NCBI GenBank assembly: GCA_964626885.1
Contig: CAZVJA010000054.1
Coordinates: 1-27,688 of the forward strand
DNA from: CAZVJA01 sp964626885
GTDB taxonomy: Bacteria; Planctomycetota; Planctomycetia; Planctomycetales; Planctomycetaceae
Length of the DNA stretch: 27,688 nucleotides
Direction of reading: 5' to 3'
The translations under genes were made by a program, and so were the position numbers. Under the pieces are notes generated by a model. That model had not been told where the DNA came from. It worked only from the letters and a program-made list of their open reading frames with translations, and searched no databases. Positions 16,318 to 24,395 of the stretch are shown here, in pieces (positions within the stretch are counted from its first letter, which is position 1; every line of letters starts with the position of its first letter).

Positions 16318-18012
16318 TCACGCGAAAACGGTCCACAAGATGCCGATCACCACCACCAGGATGACCGACAGCGCGATATTCAACTTTCTTCGGAACGCTG
16401 AATGTTCGTCGAGGTCGTGTGTTTGGAAGTCGGCCGCGCCGGTTCGAGAACCTCGGGTCCACCACGTGAGCCCTTCCAATTGCTCGGTGCCCGGCGGGCG
16501 CGTCATGAAGCTGACGATCACCAGCAGCGCGGAGCAGAAGACGAACAACAGTGCCGCGAAGTGGAGGAAGTTGATGCTGGCGATCCACTGCACCGCGGGG
16601 AACCCTGCCAGCAGATTCGAATCCCGGTTGTTCACCAGTTCCAGCACCAGCCGGGCCGCACCGAGCACAAAGCCGGTGAGCATTGCGGTGAGGGCACCAA
16701 TTCCATTGAGCCGGGGGATGAACAGGCCAAGCAGGAAGCAAGCGGCGATTGGCGGGGCGAGGTAACCGGAGACGCTTTGCAAATAGACATATAATTGCGA
16801 CGAAATGTATTTCATGAAGGGAATCCACAACAGCCCGAGGACGACCATGACGACGGTCGTCGCGCGGCCGACACGGATCAGCGTCCGCTCACTCGCCTCG
16901 GGATGAAAGTGCCGATAGAGATCCCAGGTGACCAGCGTCGAGCAGGAGTTGAACGTCGAACTCAACGAACTCATCAGTGCCGCCAAGAGTGCCGCGAGCA
17001 TAATACCCCGTACGCCGACCGGCAGCGGCAGATAGAGCAGCAGGTTCGGCAGAGCCTGATCCGCTTGAAACTCTCCCAGCTTATCAGGATGGGCCGCAAG
17101 CAATTGCGGATAGAGCGCGGCAAACAGAATCCCCGGCAGCAGGAACATGAAGACCGGCAAAATCTTCAGATAACCGGTGAAGACCGCGGCGGTTTGCGCT
17201 TCGTTCTGGTTGCGCGCCGAGAGAACGCGTTGCACGATGTACTGGTCGGTGCACCAGTACCAGATGCCGAGGATCGGCGCGCCGAACACGATGCCGGTCC
17301 AGGGGAAATCGGGATGATTGACTGACTTCCACATGCTGAAGTGGCCAGCCGGATCGAAGTGGTCCGTCGGCGCCATCTCGCGGAGCGCGCTCCACCCTCC
17401 CACCGCTTCCAGCCCACACCAGACGAGAATCACCGAGCCGATCGAGAAGATTATCGCCTGCAGCGTGTCGGTGTAGAGGACCGCGCGCAACCCGCCGACG
17501 ACGGTGTACGCACCGGTAAAGATCACGACCAGTCCAGCACTGAAGAGCGGATCGAAACCGGTGACGGCGCCAATGACAATCCCGCCGGCATAGAGTCCGA
17601 CGCTGATCTTCGTCAGCACGTACGCCACGACCGACAACAATGTGAGATACCAGCGGCAGGGGCGGTTGTACCGGCGCTCGAGAAACTCCGGCATCGTGAC
17701 CACGCCGCTGCGAAGGTAAAACGGCACGAACAGCCAGCCGAGGATGAGGGCAATCAGCGACGAGAGCCACTCAAAGTGCCCGACAGCCATGCCGCTTTTG
17801 GCTCCGGTGCCGGCCAACCCCACAAGATGCTCGCTGCCGATGTTCGAAGCGAACATGCTCGCACCGACGACGAACCAGCCGTTGTTTCGCCCGGCGAGAA
17901 AGTAATCGGTCGATTGTTCTCGGCGGCCGCGGGCCGCCCACCAGGCGACGAGCAGTGTCAGCAGGAAGTAGCCGCCGATGGCCACGAGATCGAAATTGCT
18001 CAAATTGTTCAC
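16318..18012 (-). CDS. Sodium:solute symporter, SGLT-like
   Basis: 564 residues from a GTG at 18012 with AGGGA upstream. About fourteen TM helices are visible. SSF-family features include DYFLAGRNNGWFVVGASMFA (36-55), ASNIGSEHLVGLAGTGA (55-71), VVGGLRAVLYTDTLQAIIF (171-189), the SGLT hallmark WYWCTDQYIVQRVLSARN (251-268), and the Na+-site helix AALMSSLSSTFNS (344-356), whose serines correspond to the Na2 site of vSGLT. Such proteins use the inward sodium gradient to take up sugars or related solutes through the inner membrane. The CTDQ-QR block points to the sugar-transporting SGLT branch, though the exact solute is open. An intrinsic terminator about 100 bp upstream separates it from the upstream transcript. 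It looks like a single-gene unit. Confidence 0.95.
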   Translation of the reverse strand: MNNLSNFDLVAIGGYFLLTLLVAWWAARGRREQSTDYFLAGRNNGWFVVGASMFASNIGSEHLVGLAGTGAKSGMAVGHFEWLSSLIALILGWLFVPFYLRSGVVTMPEFLERRYNRPCRWYLTLLSVVAYVLTKISVGLYAGGIVIGAVTGFDPLFSAGLVVIFTGAYTVVGGLRAVLYTDTLQAIIFSIGSVILVWCGLEAVGGWSALREMAPTDHFDPAGHFSMWKSVNHPDFPWTGIVFGAPILGIWYWCTDQYIVQRVLSARNQNEAQTAAVFTGYLKILPVFMFLLPGILFAALYPQLLAAHPDKLGEFQADQALPNLLLYLPLPVGVRGIMLAALLAALMSSLSSTFNSCSTLVTWDLYRHFHPEASERTLIRVGRATTVVMVVLGLLWIPFMKYISSQLYVYLQSVSGYLAPPIAACFLLGLFIPRLNGIGALTAMLTGFVLGAARLVLELVNNRDSNLLAGFPAVQWIASINFLHFAALLFVFCSALLVIVSFMTRPPGTEQLEGLTWWTRGSRTGAADFQTHDLDEHSAFRRKLNIALSVILVVVIGILWTVFA

Positions 18013-18110
18013 GGGGCGTCCCTGTTGCGCGGAGGGAATCGAATTGCCGGGAGAAGGCCCAGTGTAACAAGTTTGACGTGGGAATCTCGCGACTCATCTT
18101 GGCGCGCAAC

Positions 18111-18132
18111 AAAAAACCGCCTCGCGGCGGTT
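18111..18132 (-). terminator. Intrinsic (rho-independent) terminator, minus strand
   Basis: On the minus strand AACCGCC, a 4-nt GCGA loop and GGCGGTT form a perfect 7-bp stem that runs straight into TTTTTTG. It lies about 95 bp past the stop of the 56-codon ORF and about 100 bp before the symporter start. It therefore ends a transcript from the 18.2-18.9 kb region, or acts as an attenuator ahead of the symporter. It is the best terminator in the window. Confidence 0.85.
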
Positions 18133-18226
18133 CCCTTCATTCCCTTCAGCCTCGTGAGCGTGCGAATCGGATTTTCCCCACTGGCGGGCTCAAGCGGCGG
18201 GGCGCGTGCGCCTCACTCGACAGGCG

Positions 18227-18397
18227 TCACCGCTCATCTTCTCCGACCGCTTTCAGACCAGATCGCCGAAATTCGCCCCCGGTCACGAGGCTGCCTTCCA
18301 GTACTGTGTCCTCATCACAACCACCTACCCTCCTTTCAATCGAGGATGTTCGCCGGCTCAGTTGGCGGGGCTTCGCCGACAGGTCTTCGGCCTCCAT
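18227..18397 (-). CDS. Candidate small protein of 56 residues, unknown function
   Basis: The ATG at 18397 is preceded by an extended purine-rich Shine-Dalgarno (TAGGAGGAGAGGAGAAAGGC), the strongest in the window. The frame runs 56 codons to TGA at 18227-18229. The product begins MEAEDLSAKPRQLSRRTSSI and ends LKAVGEDER. It is charged, has one cysteine and has neither signal peptide nor TM segment. It lies about 100 bp after the zinc-finger gene on the same strand and about 95 bp before a strong terminator, so it may be the last gene of that transcript. A second AGGAGGG with a 13-codon frame lies inside it, so the segment could instead be a structured or repeated non-coding element. I recognise no family. 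Confidence 0.45.
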   Translation of the reverse strand: MEAEDLSAKPRQLSRRTSSIERRVGGCDEDTVLEGSLVTGGEFRRSGLKAVGEDER

Positions 18398-18498
18398 GCC
18401 TTTCTCCTCTCCTCCTACTTTTAATACGTTTTCAGGGGGAGAAATGCTGGGGATTTCCGCAATAATCGGGTCGTGTCCCCGCAGAGTTTTTCGCCATG

Positions 18499-18939
18499 TT
18501 AAGGTGCCAAAGAAGCGGAACGCTTACTGCGGCTGTTCGTCTTGCGCGCCTCGGCCGACTTGCGGGCCTTGTGCCGTTTGCCTCGTTTCTTCGCTGGTCC
18601 ATTACGCCGTGACTTCCGCGGCTTCGGAGGAAGCTCACCGGCCTCTTCCGCCGCAACCGTTTCCGCGGCGCAGCGGTCGCGTCCGTTCCAAAGGGGGAGA
18701 CCCGCCGCATACCGCACACCAAGGACTGCCACTTTCTCGACCGAGCCTGGGTCGGCGGTCGCGGCTGATTCCGGACGGATGCCGAACCAGCCTTGTCCGT
18801 AGCATTCGGTGCAGTCGATCCGCTCGAAGGTGTGGGTCAAGATGCTGCCGACGCCGTCACAGTGGGCACAACGGGCCGCCAGGTGCATGGTCTCTTGAGT
18901 TCGCCGCCAGACGATCAGATTCTCATTCTTGCAAATCAC
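18499..18939 (-). CDS. Small zinc-finger protein with basic C-terminal tail
   Basis: 146 residues from a GTG at 18939, chosen because GAGG sits 6 nt upstream. A TTG at 18951 and an ATG at 18888 are alternatives. The N-terminal third has two CxxC knuckles, CAHCDGVGS and CTECYGQGW, about 17 residues apart. These resemble one zinc-binding unit of the DnaJ cysteine-rich domain (CxxCxGxG). The C-terminal third (about 105-146) is dense in Lys, Arg, Ser and Ala and looks disordered and able to bind nucleic acid. There is no J domain, so this is not DnaJ. Its place between the DUF6678-like gene and the small ORF gives no clear role; RNA or DNA binding is only an inference. It probably shares the terminator at 18111-18132. 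Confidence 0.75.
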   Translation of the reverse strand: MICKNENLIVWRRTQETMHLAARCAHCDGVGSILTHTFERIDCTECYGQGWFGIRPESAATADPGSVEKVAVLGVRYAAGLPLWNGRDRCAAETVAAEEAGELPPKPRKSRRNGPAKKRGKRHKARKSAEARKTNSRSKRSASLAP

Positions 18940-19170
18940 AGGATGCCTCAAATTGAAAGCCAGGGGATGGCCAGGCGCATCCTGTCACCTGCCGCGGCGC
19001 GGTCCCTCCCGTTCGCCGTGGAATAAGGACACAATTTCCAGGGGAATTGTTCGCGTGCGGAGGGAGGGGGTCAAGGAGGGACCATGGAAGAACGGCGGCA
19101 AAAGTGCGAGTCTCAGCCAACAACTGTTCCGAATCGCCACGGCACGTGACGTTGTTGCCGTACTCAGCCG

Positions 19171-19626
19171 CTAATGCGTTTCCCCTCCAAACGGCTCATC
19201 AAAATGCTCCAGATCCCGAGGAAAATACCCGAAGATGCGGATCACGGAGTTTCCCTTGCGATAGTCGAGCCCGATTTGCCGCAATATTCCCTCGATCCAA
19301 TCGGAATGGTCGATGACTTCAACCCGCGCCGGGAGACGATGCTCCCATTGCTCTTGCAGAAAAGTGATGTCCAGCCACTCAATCGAAATCAACGGGAAAG
19401 GGAGGTGATAGAACCACTCCCCGTCCCAACTTGAGGGATGACTATCCACGCACTTGTACTTGTACCGAGGCAGCCAGTTATCCCGACTGCGCATGGACGT
19501 GATGAATTCATCCCATTTCGTATCATTCGCCAAACCGCTGAGATTTCGCTGGGCGATGATTCGTTTCAGCTTCTCCCGTTCGTGAGGCGAATGTGACGAC
19601 TTCGCGCCGGGCAATTCACGGTTCAT
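19171..19626 (-). CDS. DUF6678-like protein
   Basis: 151 residues from the ATG at 19626, which has GGGG upstream. An ATG at 19677 would add 17 residues but has its purine box too close to the start. The sequence has NDTKWDEFITSMRS, the YKYK and SSWDGEWFYHLPFPL blocks, and ISIEWLDI, which together recall the DUF6678 family of small soluble bacterial proteins of unknown function; I am moderately sure of that name. The protein is rich in Trp and acidic residues, with no signal peptide or TM helix. It stands alone, about 230 bp upstream of the zinc-finger gene on the same strand and divergent from sufE. No function should be assumed. Confidence 0.75.
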   Translation of the reverse strand: MNRELPGAKSSHSPHEREKLKRIIAQRNLSGLANDTKWDEFITSMRSRDNWLPRYKYKCVDSHPSSWDGEWFYHLPFPLISIEWLDITFLQEQWEHRLPARVEVIDHSDWIEGILRQIGLDYRKGNSVIRIFGYFPRDLEHFDEPFGGETH

Positions 19627-19820
19627 ATCGCACACCCCAGCACCCGTCTTTCCGCGACTTGGATTGGCTATCCGCATATCCTACAATTGAAGCGGAACGA
19701 TGTGAAGCTGTTCGTGGAAGGGACAGAACAAGGAAAGCCGTCTCCACACGACAATAGCCTGGGTGAATTGTGATCCTCGGCAATTCAGGTCGGCAGAATA
19801 CTGTGAGCTCATCGCAATCC

Positions 19821-20231
19821 ATGACCATTGATGAACTCGTTGACACGTTCGAGTCGCTGGGCGACTGGGAAGCGCAGTGCGACTTTCTGATCGACCTCGG
19901 GCTCGATTTGCCGGATTTTCCCGAGGAGGCGCGGACCGAACAAAATCGCGTGCATGGGTGTCAGAGCAATGTCTGGCTGATTGCCAATCTCAAGCGAAAT
20001 GACCCGCCGACCGTGGAGATCATGGCCGATAGCGACTCAATGATCGTCAAAGGGTTGATTGCGGTGTTGTTGGCTGCCTATTCCGGCCGCACGCCGCGCG
20101 AGATTCTCGACACCGATATCAAGCAGTTGTTCTCGAAACTGGGGCTCGATCGGCATTTGAGCCCGCAACGGCGCAACGGGTTGTTCGGCATGGTGCAGCG
20201 AATTCGGCTTCTGGCGGAACAGGCGGCTTGA
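19821..20231 (+). CDS. sufE: Fe-S cluster assembly sulfur acceptor SufE
   Basis: 136 residues from the ATG at 19821. The frame is open back to a GTG at 19770, but the added residues are not like SufE. SufE takes the persulfide sulfur from SufS and passes it to the SufBCD scaffold. The acceptor cysteine is C47 in VHGCQSNVW, in the expected place compared with Cys51 of E. coli SufE. LGDWEAQCDFLIDLG and the C-terminal GLFGMVQRIRLLA are also typical. sufS follows after 51 nt on the same strand, supporting a working pair. SufBCD genes are not in the window. It is divergent from the DUF6678-like gene, and no Fur or IscR site was identified in the shared spacer. Confidence 0.93.
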   Translation: MTIDELVDTFESLGDWEAQCDFLIDLGLDLPDFPEEARTEQNRVHGCQSNVWLIANLKRNDPPTVEIMADSDSMIVKGLIAVLLAAYSGRTPREILDTDIKQLFSKLGLDRHLSPQRRNGLFGMVQRIRLLAEQAA

Positions 20232-20282
20232 TCCGCGACGGCGGCGGTCAATCGTCCGCGCAACTTCGCGCGGGGAAGAAAC

Positions 20283-21536
20283 ATGTCACAAATGATGACG
20301 CCCAAAACGCTCGATATCGACGCCGTCCGTGCCGGCTTTCCGATTCTGCAGAAGCCGCTCCCCAAGGGGCGGCAGCTGGTGTATCTCGATACCGCCGCCT
20401 CCGCGCAGAAGCCGCAGTGCGTGATCGACAAGGAAGTCGAGTGTTACGAGAACTTCTACGCCAACGCCTATCGCGGCAACTACTATCTTGGCGAGTTGGT
20501 TGACGAAGCGATCGACAGCTCGCGCCGCAAGGTGCAGGAATTTGTGGGAGCCGCCGAACCGGAAGAGATCATCTTCACCGGCGGCACGACGATGTCGATC
20601 AATCTCGTGGCGAACGGCTGGGGGAGAAAGTTTCTGAAAGCGGGGGACGAGATCGTCCTCAACGTGATGGAGCACCACGCCAATCTGGTTCCGTGGCAGC
20701 AGATCGCGGCGGAACGGGGTGCGGTGTTGAAGTTCATCCCGCTCACTGAGGACGGTCGGCTAGACCTCGCGAAACTCGACGAGACGCTCTCTGAGAAGAC
20801 GCGCATTATCGCCGTGACGGCGATGTCGAACGTGCTGGCGACCATCAACCCGATTGCCGAGATCGCCGCCAAGGCGCGTGAACGCGGATCACTGATTCTC
20901 GTCGATGCGGCCCAAAGCGTGCCTCATATACCGACAAACGTGAGGAACCCGCAGATCGACTTCCTCGCGTTTTCAGGACACAAGCTGTACGGACCGAGCG
21001 GCATTGGTGTGTTGTACGGACGACGCGAGTTGCTCGAAGCGATGAACCCGTTTCTTTGCGGTGGGCACATGATTCAGCAGGTGTTTCGCGATCGCTCGAC
21101 CTGGGCCGAGCTCCCCGCGAAATTCGAGGCGGGCACAATGCCGATCGCGCAAGCGGTCGCACTCGGTACCGCGATCGACTACGTCACTGGCCTTGGATTG
21201 GATGCGATTCATGATCACGAACAGAAGCTGCTTCATCGCGCGCACGAGCGACTTAACGAAATCCCGGGGCTGCGCATCGTCGGTCCCGCTCCGGAGCACA
21301 AAGGGGCGATCGTCAGCTTCACCATCGAAAAGATGCACCCGCAGGATTTGTCGCTGATGGTCGACCGGAAGGGAATCGCCGTGCGTCATGGACACCATTG
21401 CACGATGCCGCTGCACGAGCATCTGGGGGTAAATGCCACCACCCGCGCCAGCTTCGGCGTATATAATACGGAAGCGGAAATTGACGCTCTTGTCGATGCC
21501 ATTCATTTCGCTCGTGAAAAGCTGCGGATCGCCTGA
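20283..21536 (+). CDS. sufS: Cysteine desulfurase SufS
   Basis: 417 residues from the ATG at 20283 with a good Shine-Dalgarno (GGGGAAG). This PLP enzyme removes sulfur from L-cysteine as a persulfide on its catalytic cysteine and hands it to SufE. K234 in FSGHKLYGPSG binds PLP, H131 (MEHHANLVPW) stacks on the ring, D208 (LVDAAQ) contacts the pyridine nitrogen, and C373 in RHGHHCTMPL is the catalytic cysteine. This last context is that of group II (SufS) enzymes rather than IscS. Length matches the family. The gene lies between sufE (51 nt) and an aminotransferase (33 nt), all on the plus strand, and is probably cotranscribed with both. Confidence 0.97.
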   Translation: MSQMMTPKTLDIDAVRAGFPILQKPLPKGRQLVYLDTAASAQKPQCVIDKEVECYENFYANAYRGNYYLGELVDEAIDSSRRKVQEFVGAAEPEEIIFTGGTTMSINLVANGWGRKFLKAGDEIVLNVMEHHANLVPWQQIAAERGAVLKFIPLTEDGRLDLAKLDETLSEKTRIIAVTAMSNVLATINPIAEIAAKARERGSLILVDAAQSVPHIPTNVRNPQIDFLAFSGHKLYGPSGIGVLYGRRELLEAMNPFLCGGHMIQQVFRDRSTWAELPAKFEAGTMPIAQAVALGTAIDYVTGLGLDAIHDHEQKLLHRAHERLNEIPGLRIVGPAPEHKGAIVSFTIEKMHPQDLSLMVDRKGIAVRHGHHCTMPLHEHLGVNATTRASFGVYNTEAEIDALVDAIHFAREKLRIA

Positions 21537-21569
21537 ATTCGGCATCTCTCCTGGAATGATGACTGCTCG

Positions 21570-22880
21570 ATGACGACCTCCTTCAACCGAACCGATACGT
21601 TTCCCGCGATCCGTCTCAGCAAGCGCTGGCATTGGGCGCAGGGACAGGCCATCAGCTTTCTGATGCAGCAGGCGGTGGAGAATCCGGAGTGTATTTCGCT
21701 CGCCGCGGGATTGGTCGATTATTCCAGTTTGCCGGTCGACGAAACGCAACAAGCGCTCGCGAAGCTCCTTTCCAACGACGACCGCGCACGGGGGGCTCTT
21801 CAATACGGCACGACCCAAGGAGCGGAGCGACTCAGAAAGCTGCTGCTGGAGCATCTCGCGCGGCTCGAAGGTTGCTCCGTCGCGGAACTCGGCGTCGATG
21901 CCAATCAACTGGTGCTCACCACCGGTTCTCAGCAGTTTCTTTCATTAGTCGGTGAGATACTGCTTGATCCGGATGACATCTGCCTTGTCGCCGCGCCGAC
22001 TTATTTCGTCTTCCTGGGAGTACTCAACGGACTGGGGGCTCGCGCGGTTTCGGTCGCCGCCGATGAAGACGGCATGTGCCCCGACGCGCTCGAAGCGGAG
22101 TTGCGCCGGATTGAAGCCGAAGGGGAGCTCGATCGGGTCAAATTGATTTACCTCGTTAGCTACTACGAGAATCCGAGCGGGGTCAGTTTGTCGGCGGCTC
22201 GCCGCACGCGAATGATTGAAATTGCCCGAGCCTGGTCAAGAAAACAGCGAATTGTCATCCTCGAAGATGCGGCCTATCGCGAGCTGCGCTACGACGGGCC
22301 CGTTCTGCCGAGTACCTGGGGGCTCGATACGAGTCGTGATACAGTCATCATCGCGCAGACCTTCTCGAAGAGCTTTGCCCCGGGGGTTCGGGTCGGCTAC
22401 GGCGTCGTGCCGCGGGCGCTGGTCGGGCCGCTGTGCGATCGGAAAGGGAACGAAGACTTCGGCTCGGCCAATTTCAATCAGCACCTGATGGCGGACGTCA
22501 TCGAGCAGGGGCTGTACGACCAACACGTGGCGGAGGTTCGCGCGGCGTATCGCACCAAACGAGATTGCATGCTGCGGGCGATCGACCGCTATTTTGAGGA
22601 TCTTCCCGGTGTGCACTGGGTGCACCCGCATGGTGGGTTGTATGTTTGGATGACCCTCCCCGAATCGATTCCAACCGGTTTCAACAGCGCGCTGTTTCAC
22701 CGTGCGTCTCAAATTGAGAAGGTGATGTACGTTCCCGGCGAGTTGTGCCACGCCGGACCGTTGGAAACTCGGCCCCGCCACCAGATGCGGCTTAGCTTCG
22801 GAGTGCAGACTCCCGTGGGAATCGAGCAGGGCATCGAGCGGTTGGCGAATGCCGTGCGGCATCAAATGGCATCAATATAG
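21570..22880 (+). CDS. PLP-dependent class I/II aminotransferase, 2-aminoadipate type
   Basis: 436 residues from the ATG at 21570. The Schiff-base lysine is K267 in QTFSKSFAPGVRVGYG. N201 (YYENPSG) and D233 (LEDAAY) are the usual cofactor contacts, and RHQMRLSFG near the C-terminus carries the substrate-carboxylate arginine. The GTTQGAERLRKLLLEHL block and FSKSFAPGVRVGY form are typical of the LysN/aminoadipate and MocR-like fold I aminotransferases. There is no N-terminal GntR helix-turn-helix, so this is an enzyme rather than a MocR regulator. It transfers an amino group to a 2-oxoacid; the true substrate cannot be deduced. It begins 33 nt after sufS with a poor Shine-Dalgarno, which fits coupling to upstream translation. 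Confidence 0.92.
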   Translation: MTTSFNRTDTFPAIRLSKRWHWAQGQAISFLMQQAVENPECISLAAGLVDYSSLPVDETQQALAKLLSNDDRARGALQYGTTQGAERLRKLLLEHLARLEGCSVAELGVDANQLVLTTGSQQFLSLVGEILLDPDDICLVAAPTYFVFLGVLNGLGARAVSVAADEDGMCPDALEAELRRIEAEGELDRVKLIYLVSYYENPSGVSLSAARRTRMIEIARAWSRKQRIVILEDAAYRELRYDGPVLPSTWGLDTSRDTVIIAQTFSKSFAPGVRVGYGVVPRALVGPLCDRKGNEDFGSANFNQHLMADVIEQGLYDQHVAEVRAAYRTKRDCMLRAIDRYFEDLPGVHWVHPHGGLYVWMTLPESIPTGFNSALFHRASQIEKVMYVPGELCHAGPLETRPRHQMRLSFGVQTPVGIEQGIERLANAVRHQMASI

Positions 22881-23052
22881 TACGCTCACCTTTGGTTGTG
22901 ACGTTGTCGAAGACATGAACGATCGTTCCGCACCGCGGTGTTTGCACAATCCGCAAAGTCCCATGGGTTGCAAGGAGCGTTCGTCCAGGATTCCCTGGGA
23001 ATCGGGCTTCCGCCGGGAAATATCATTCCCAACCTGAATTCAACTCGTCATA
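22881..23052. other. Hairpin-rich spacer between the aminotransferase and DUF1559 genes
   Basis: Three inverted repeats follow each other: the perfect palindrome GAACGATCGTTC (22917-22928), GATTCCC-T-GGGAATC (22989-23003), and GGGAA/TTCCC (23015-23030). None has a T-run. They may be operator, terminator or leader structures for the DUF1559 gene. Confidence 0.45.
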
Positions 23053-23130
23053 ATGAAGGGGACTAGGATGTCACAGATCCTGTCGTTCGCGGGCTTCATT
23101 CCTCTCGGTTCGCGTCTTCGGAGAAGCGTC

Positions 23131-24048
23131 ATGCTATCGCGCACACGGTCCTTTCGGGGATTCACGCTGATTGAGTTGCTGGTGGTCATGGTGGTTATCG
23201 CGGTGCTTGTCGCGATCCTGCTTCCCGCTGTTCAAGCCGCGCGCGAGTCCGCCCGGCGCGGGCAATGCCGCAATAACATCAAACAGATTGTGCAGGCGCT
23301 GCACGACTATCACCAGAAGTACCGCCGCTTTCCCTCCGGGTGGATCGGCGTTACCAACCTTCAGCATGACGTCAACGGGATGAGCGGATTCGCCTGGGGC
23401 GCGATGATCCTGCCGCAGCTGGAACAGAACAACGTCATGGAGAAGATCAATTTTGAGGAAAGGGTATCGAGCCCGGCCAATTCCGTGGGACGGGGACAGG
23501 TAATTAACACCTTCATCTGCCCGTCCGATTTCCCTTCGGTCACGGCCGTTTGGAATATTGATCTCGAGCCTCCCAAGGTGAATCCCGATTTGCCGACGTT
23601 TCTCCCTCTGGCAAATTACGTTGGCTGTTATGGAAACACTGACTTGCATCAGTGTGAGGATGACCCTGTCGGCTCCCAATGCGTGGGCAACGGGTGTTTT
23701 TATCTCAACAGCAGCGTGAAGCTCGACACGATCAACTCCAAGGATGGGACATCAACAACGCTGCTGATTGGCGAACGTAAGACCGACGAAAAACAGACTC
23801 CCAAGTGGTATTCCACTTGGATCGGCGCGGCGCCAGGGGGTGTCGAGGCCTTTGCCCGTGTTTTGGGTACGACCGATCATCGCCCCAACAGCACGGAGCA
23901 CATTGAGGACTTCAGCAGTGCCCACGGCGAGGGCATCCACGCCGGCATCGCCGACGGTGCCGTGAGATTCCTCGCGAATGACATCGATCCGACCATCTAC
24001 AAAGGGCTCGGCTCCATCGACGGCAATGAAGTCATCACCGACTTCTAG
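23131..24048 (+). CDS. DUF1559 domain prepilin-like protein
   Basis: 305 residues from the ATG at 23131, which has GGAGAAG upstream and gives a short leader. ATGs at 23068 (with AAGGGG) and 23053 are possible and would give longer leaders. The leader ends RSFRG before FTLIELLVVMVVIAVLVAIL, a type IV prepilin/pseudopilin N-terminus with cleavage after G10 and the conserved E5 of the mature form. The rest is the DUF1559 domain, with CRNNIKQIVQALHDYHQ and a C-terminal block SSAHGEGIHAGIADGAVRFL that matches the usual H-x-G...ADG motif. Six or more cysteines in the middle may form disulfides. This family is expanded to dozens or hundreds of copies per planctomycete genome and is thought to be exported and surface-associated; its function is not established. 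Confidence 0.93.
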   Translation: MLSRTRSFRGFTLIELLVVMVVIAVLVAILLPAVQAARESARRGQCRNNIKQIVQALHDYHQKYRRFPSGWIGVTNLQHDVNGMSGFAWGAMILPQLEQNNVMEKINFEERVSSPANSVGRGQVINTFICPSDFPSVTAVWNIDLEPPKVNPDLPTFLPLANYVGCYGNTDLHQCEDDPVGSQCVGNGCFYLNSSVKLDTINSKDGTSTTLLIGERKTDEKQTPKWYSTWIGAAPGGVEAFARVLGTTDHRPNSTEHIEDFSSAHGEGIHAGIADGAVRFLANDIDPTIYKGLGSIDGNEVITDF

Positions 24049-24395
24049 CAGGCGCTGTACGATCCCGTGACACGGAAGAAGGGGCTCTAAACCGATGCCC
24101 CTGCGGTCGTCCGTTCGTCGCGCGGTCGGCCTGAAGATTGAGGCCATCGGTACCGGCCGCGTCGGCGTACGCCAATGGGTGCTTATTCGATCGTTAGCGA
24201 TCCCCCTAAGCTTCCCAGTTTTTCTGTCTTTTGGCGGCGCGTCATTTCAGGGTCGTTTTCGCCCGGAAGTCCCTGAGCAGGACCATCTTTCGGCTGAATG
24301 GTCCGGGCCGCTTATCACGATAATAAGGGTTAGGGTGACTGCGCACCCACAAGTCGCAGGCCGTTCCTGCTGTTCAATTCTCTTGGAAAAAGTGT
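24049..24395. other. Intergenic region, no gene seen
   Basis: No supported coding frame. A small inverted repeat CTTAT/ATAAG lies at about 24312-24328. The first 13 codons after the DUF1559 stop stay open in frame, ending at a TAA near 24090, but nothing suggests readthrough. Confidence 0.4.

Larger units (their letters stand above)
18013..18498. other. Intergenic region holding a terminator and small ORFs
   Basis: This gap between the symporter and zinc-finger genes has an intrinsic terminator (18111-18132), a 56-codon minus-strand ORF (18227-18397), and a 13-codon frame at 18283-18324, also minus, with its own AGGAGGG. Long plus-strand frames cross it but lack start signals. Confidence 0.5.

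Noticed and set aside
17341..18465. A 374-codon plus-strand open frame antisense to the symporter.
   Set aside because: It mirrors the strongly supported SSF gene, has low-complexity Arg/Glu/Gln composition and no Shine-Dalgarno; it is an antisense shadow.
19084..19149. A 21-codon plus-strand ORF with AAGGAGGG upstream.
   Set aside because: Very short, no terminator or neighbour context, and the spacer is generally purine-rich; not enough to call a gene.
20973..21908. A 311-codon minus-strand frame across sufS and the aminotransferase.
   Set aside because: It spans two certain plus-strand genes and their junction and has no motif or start signal.
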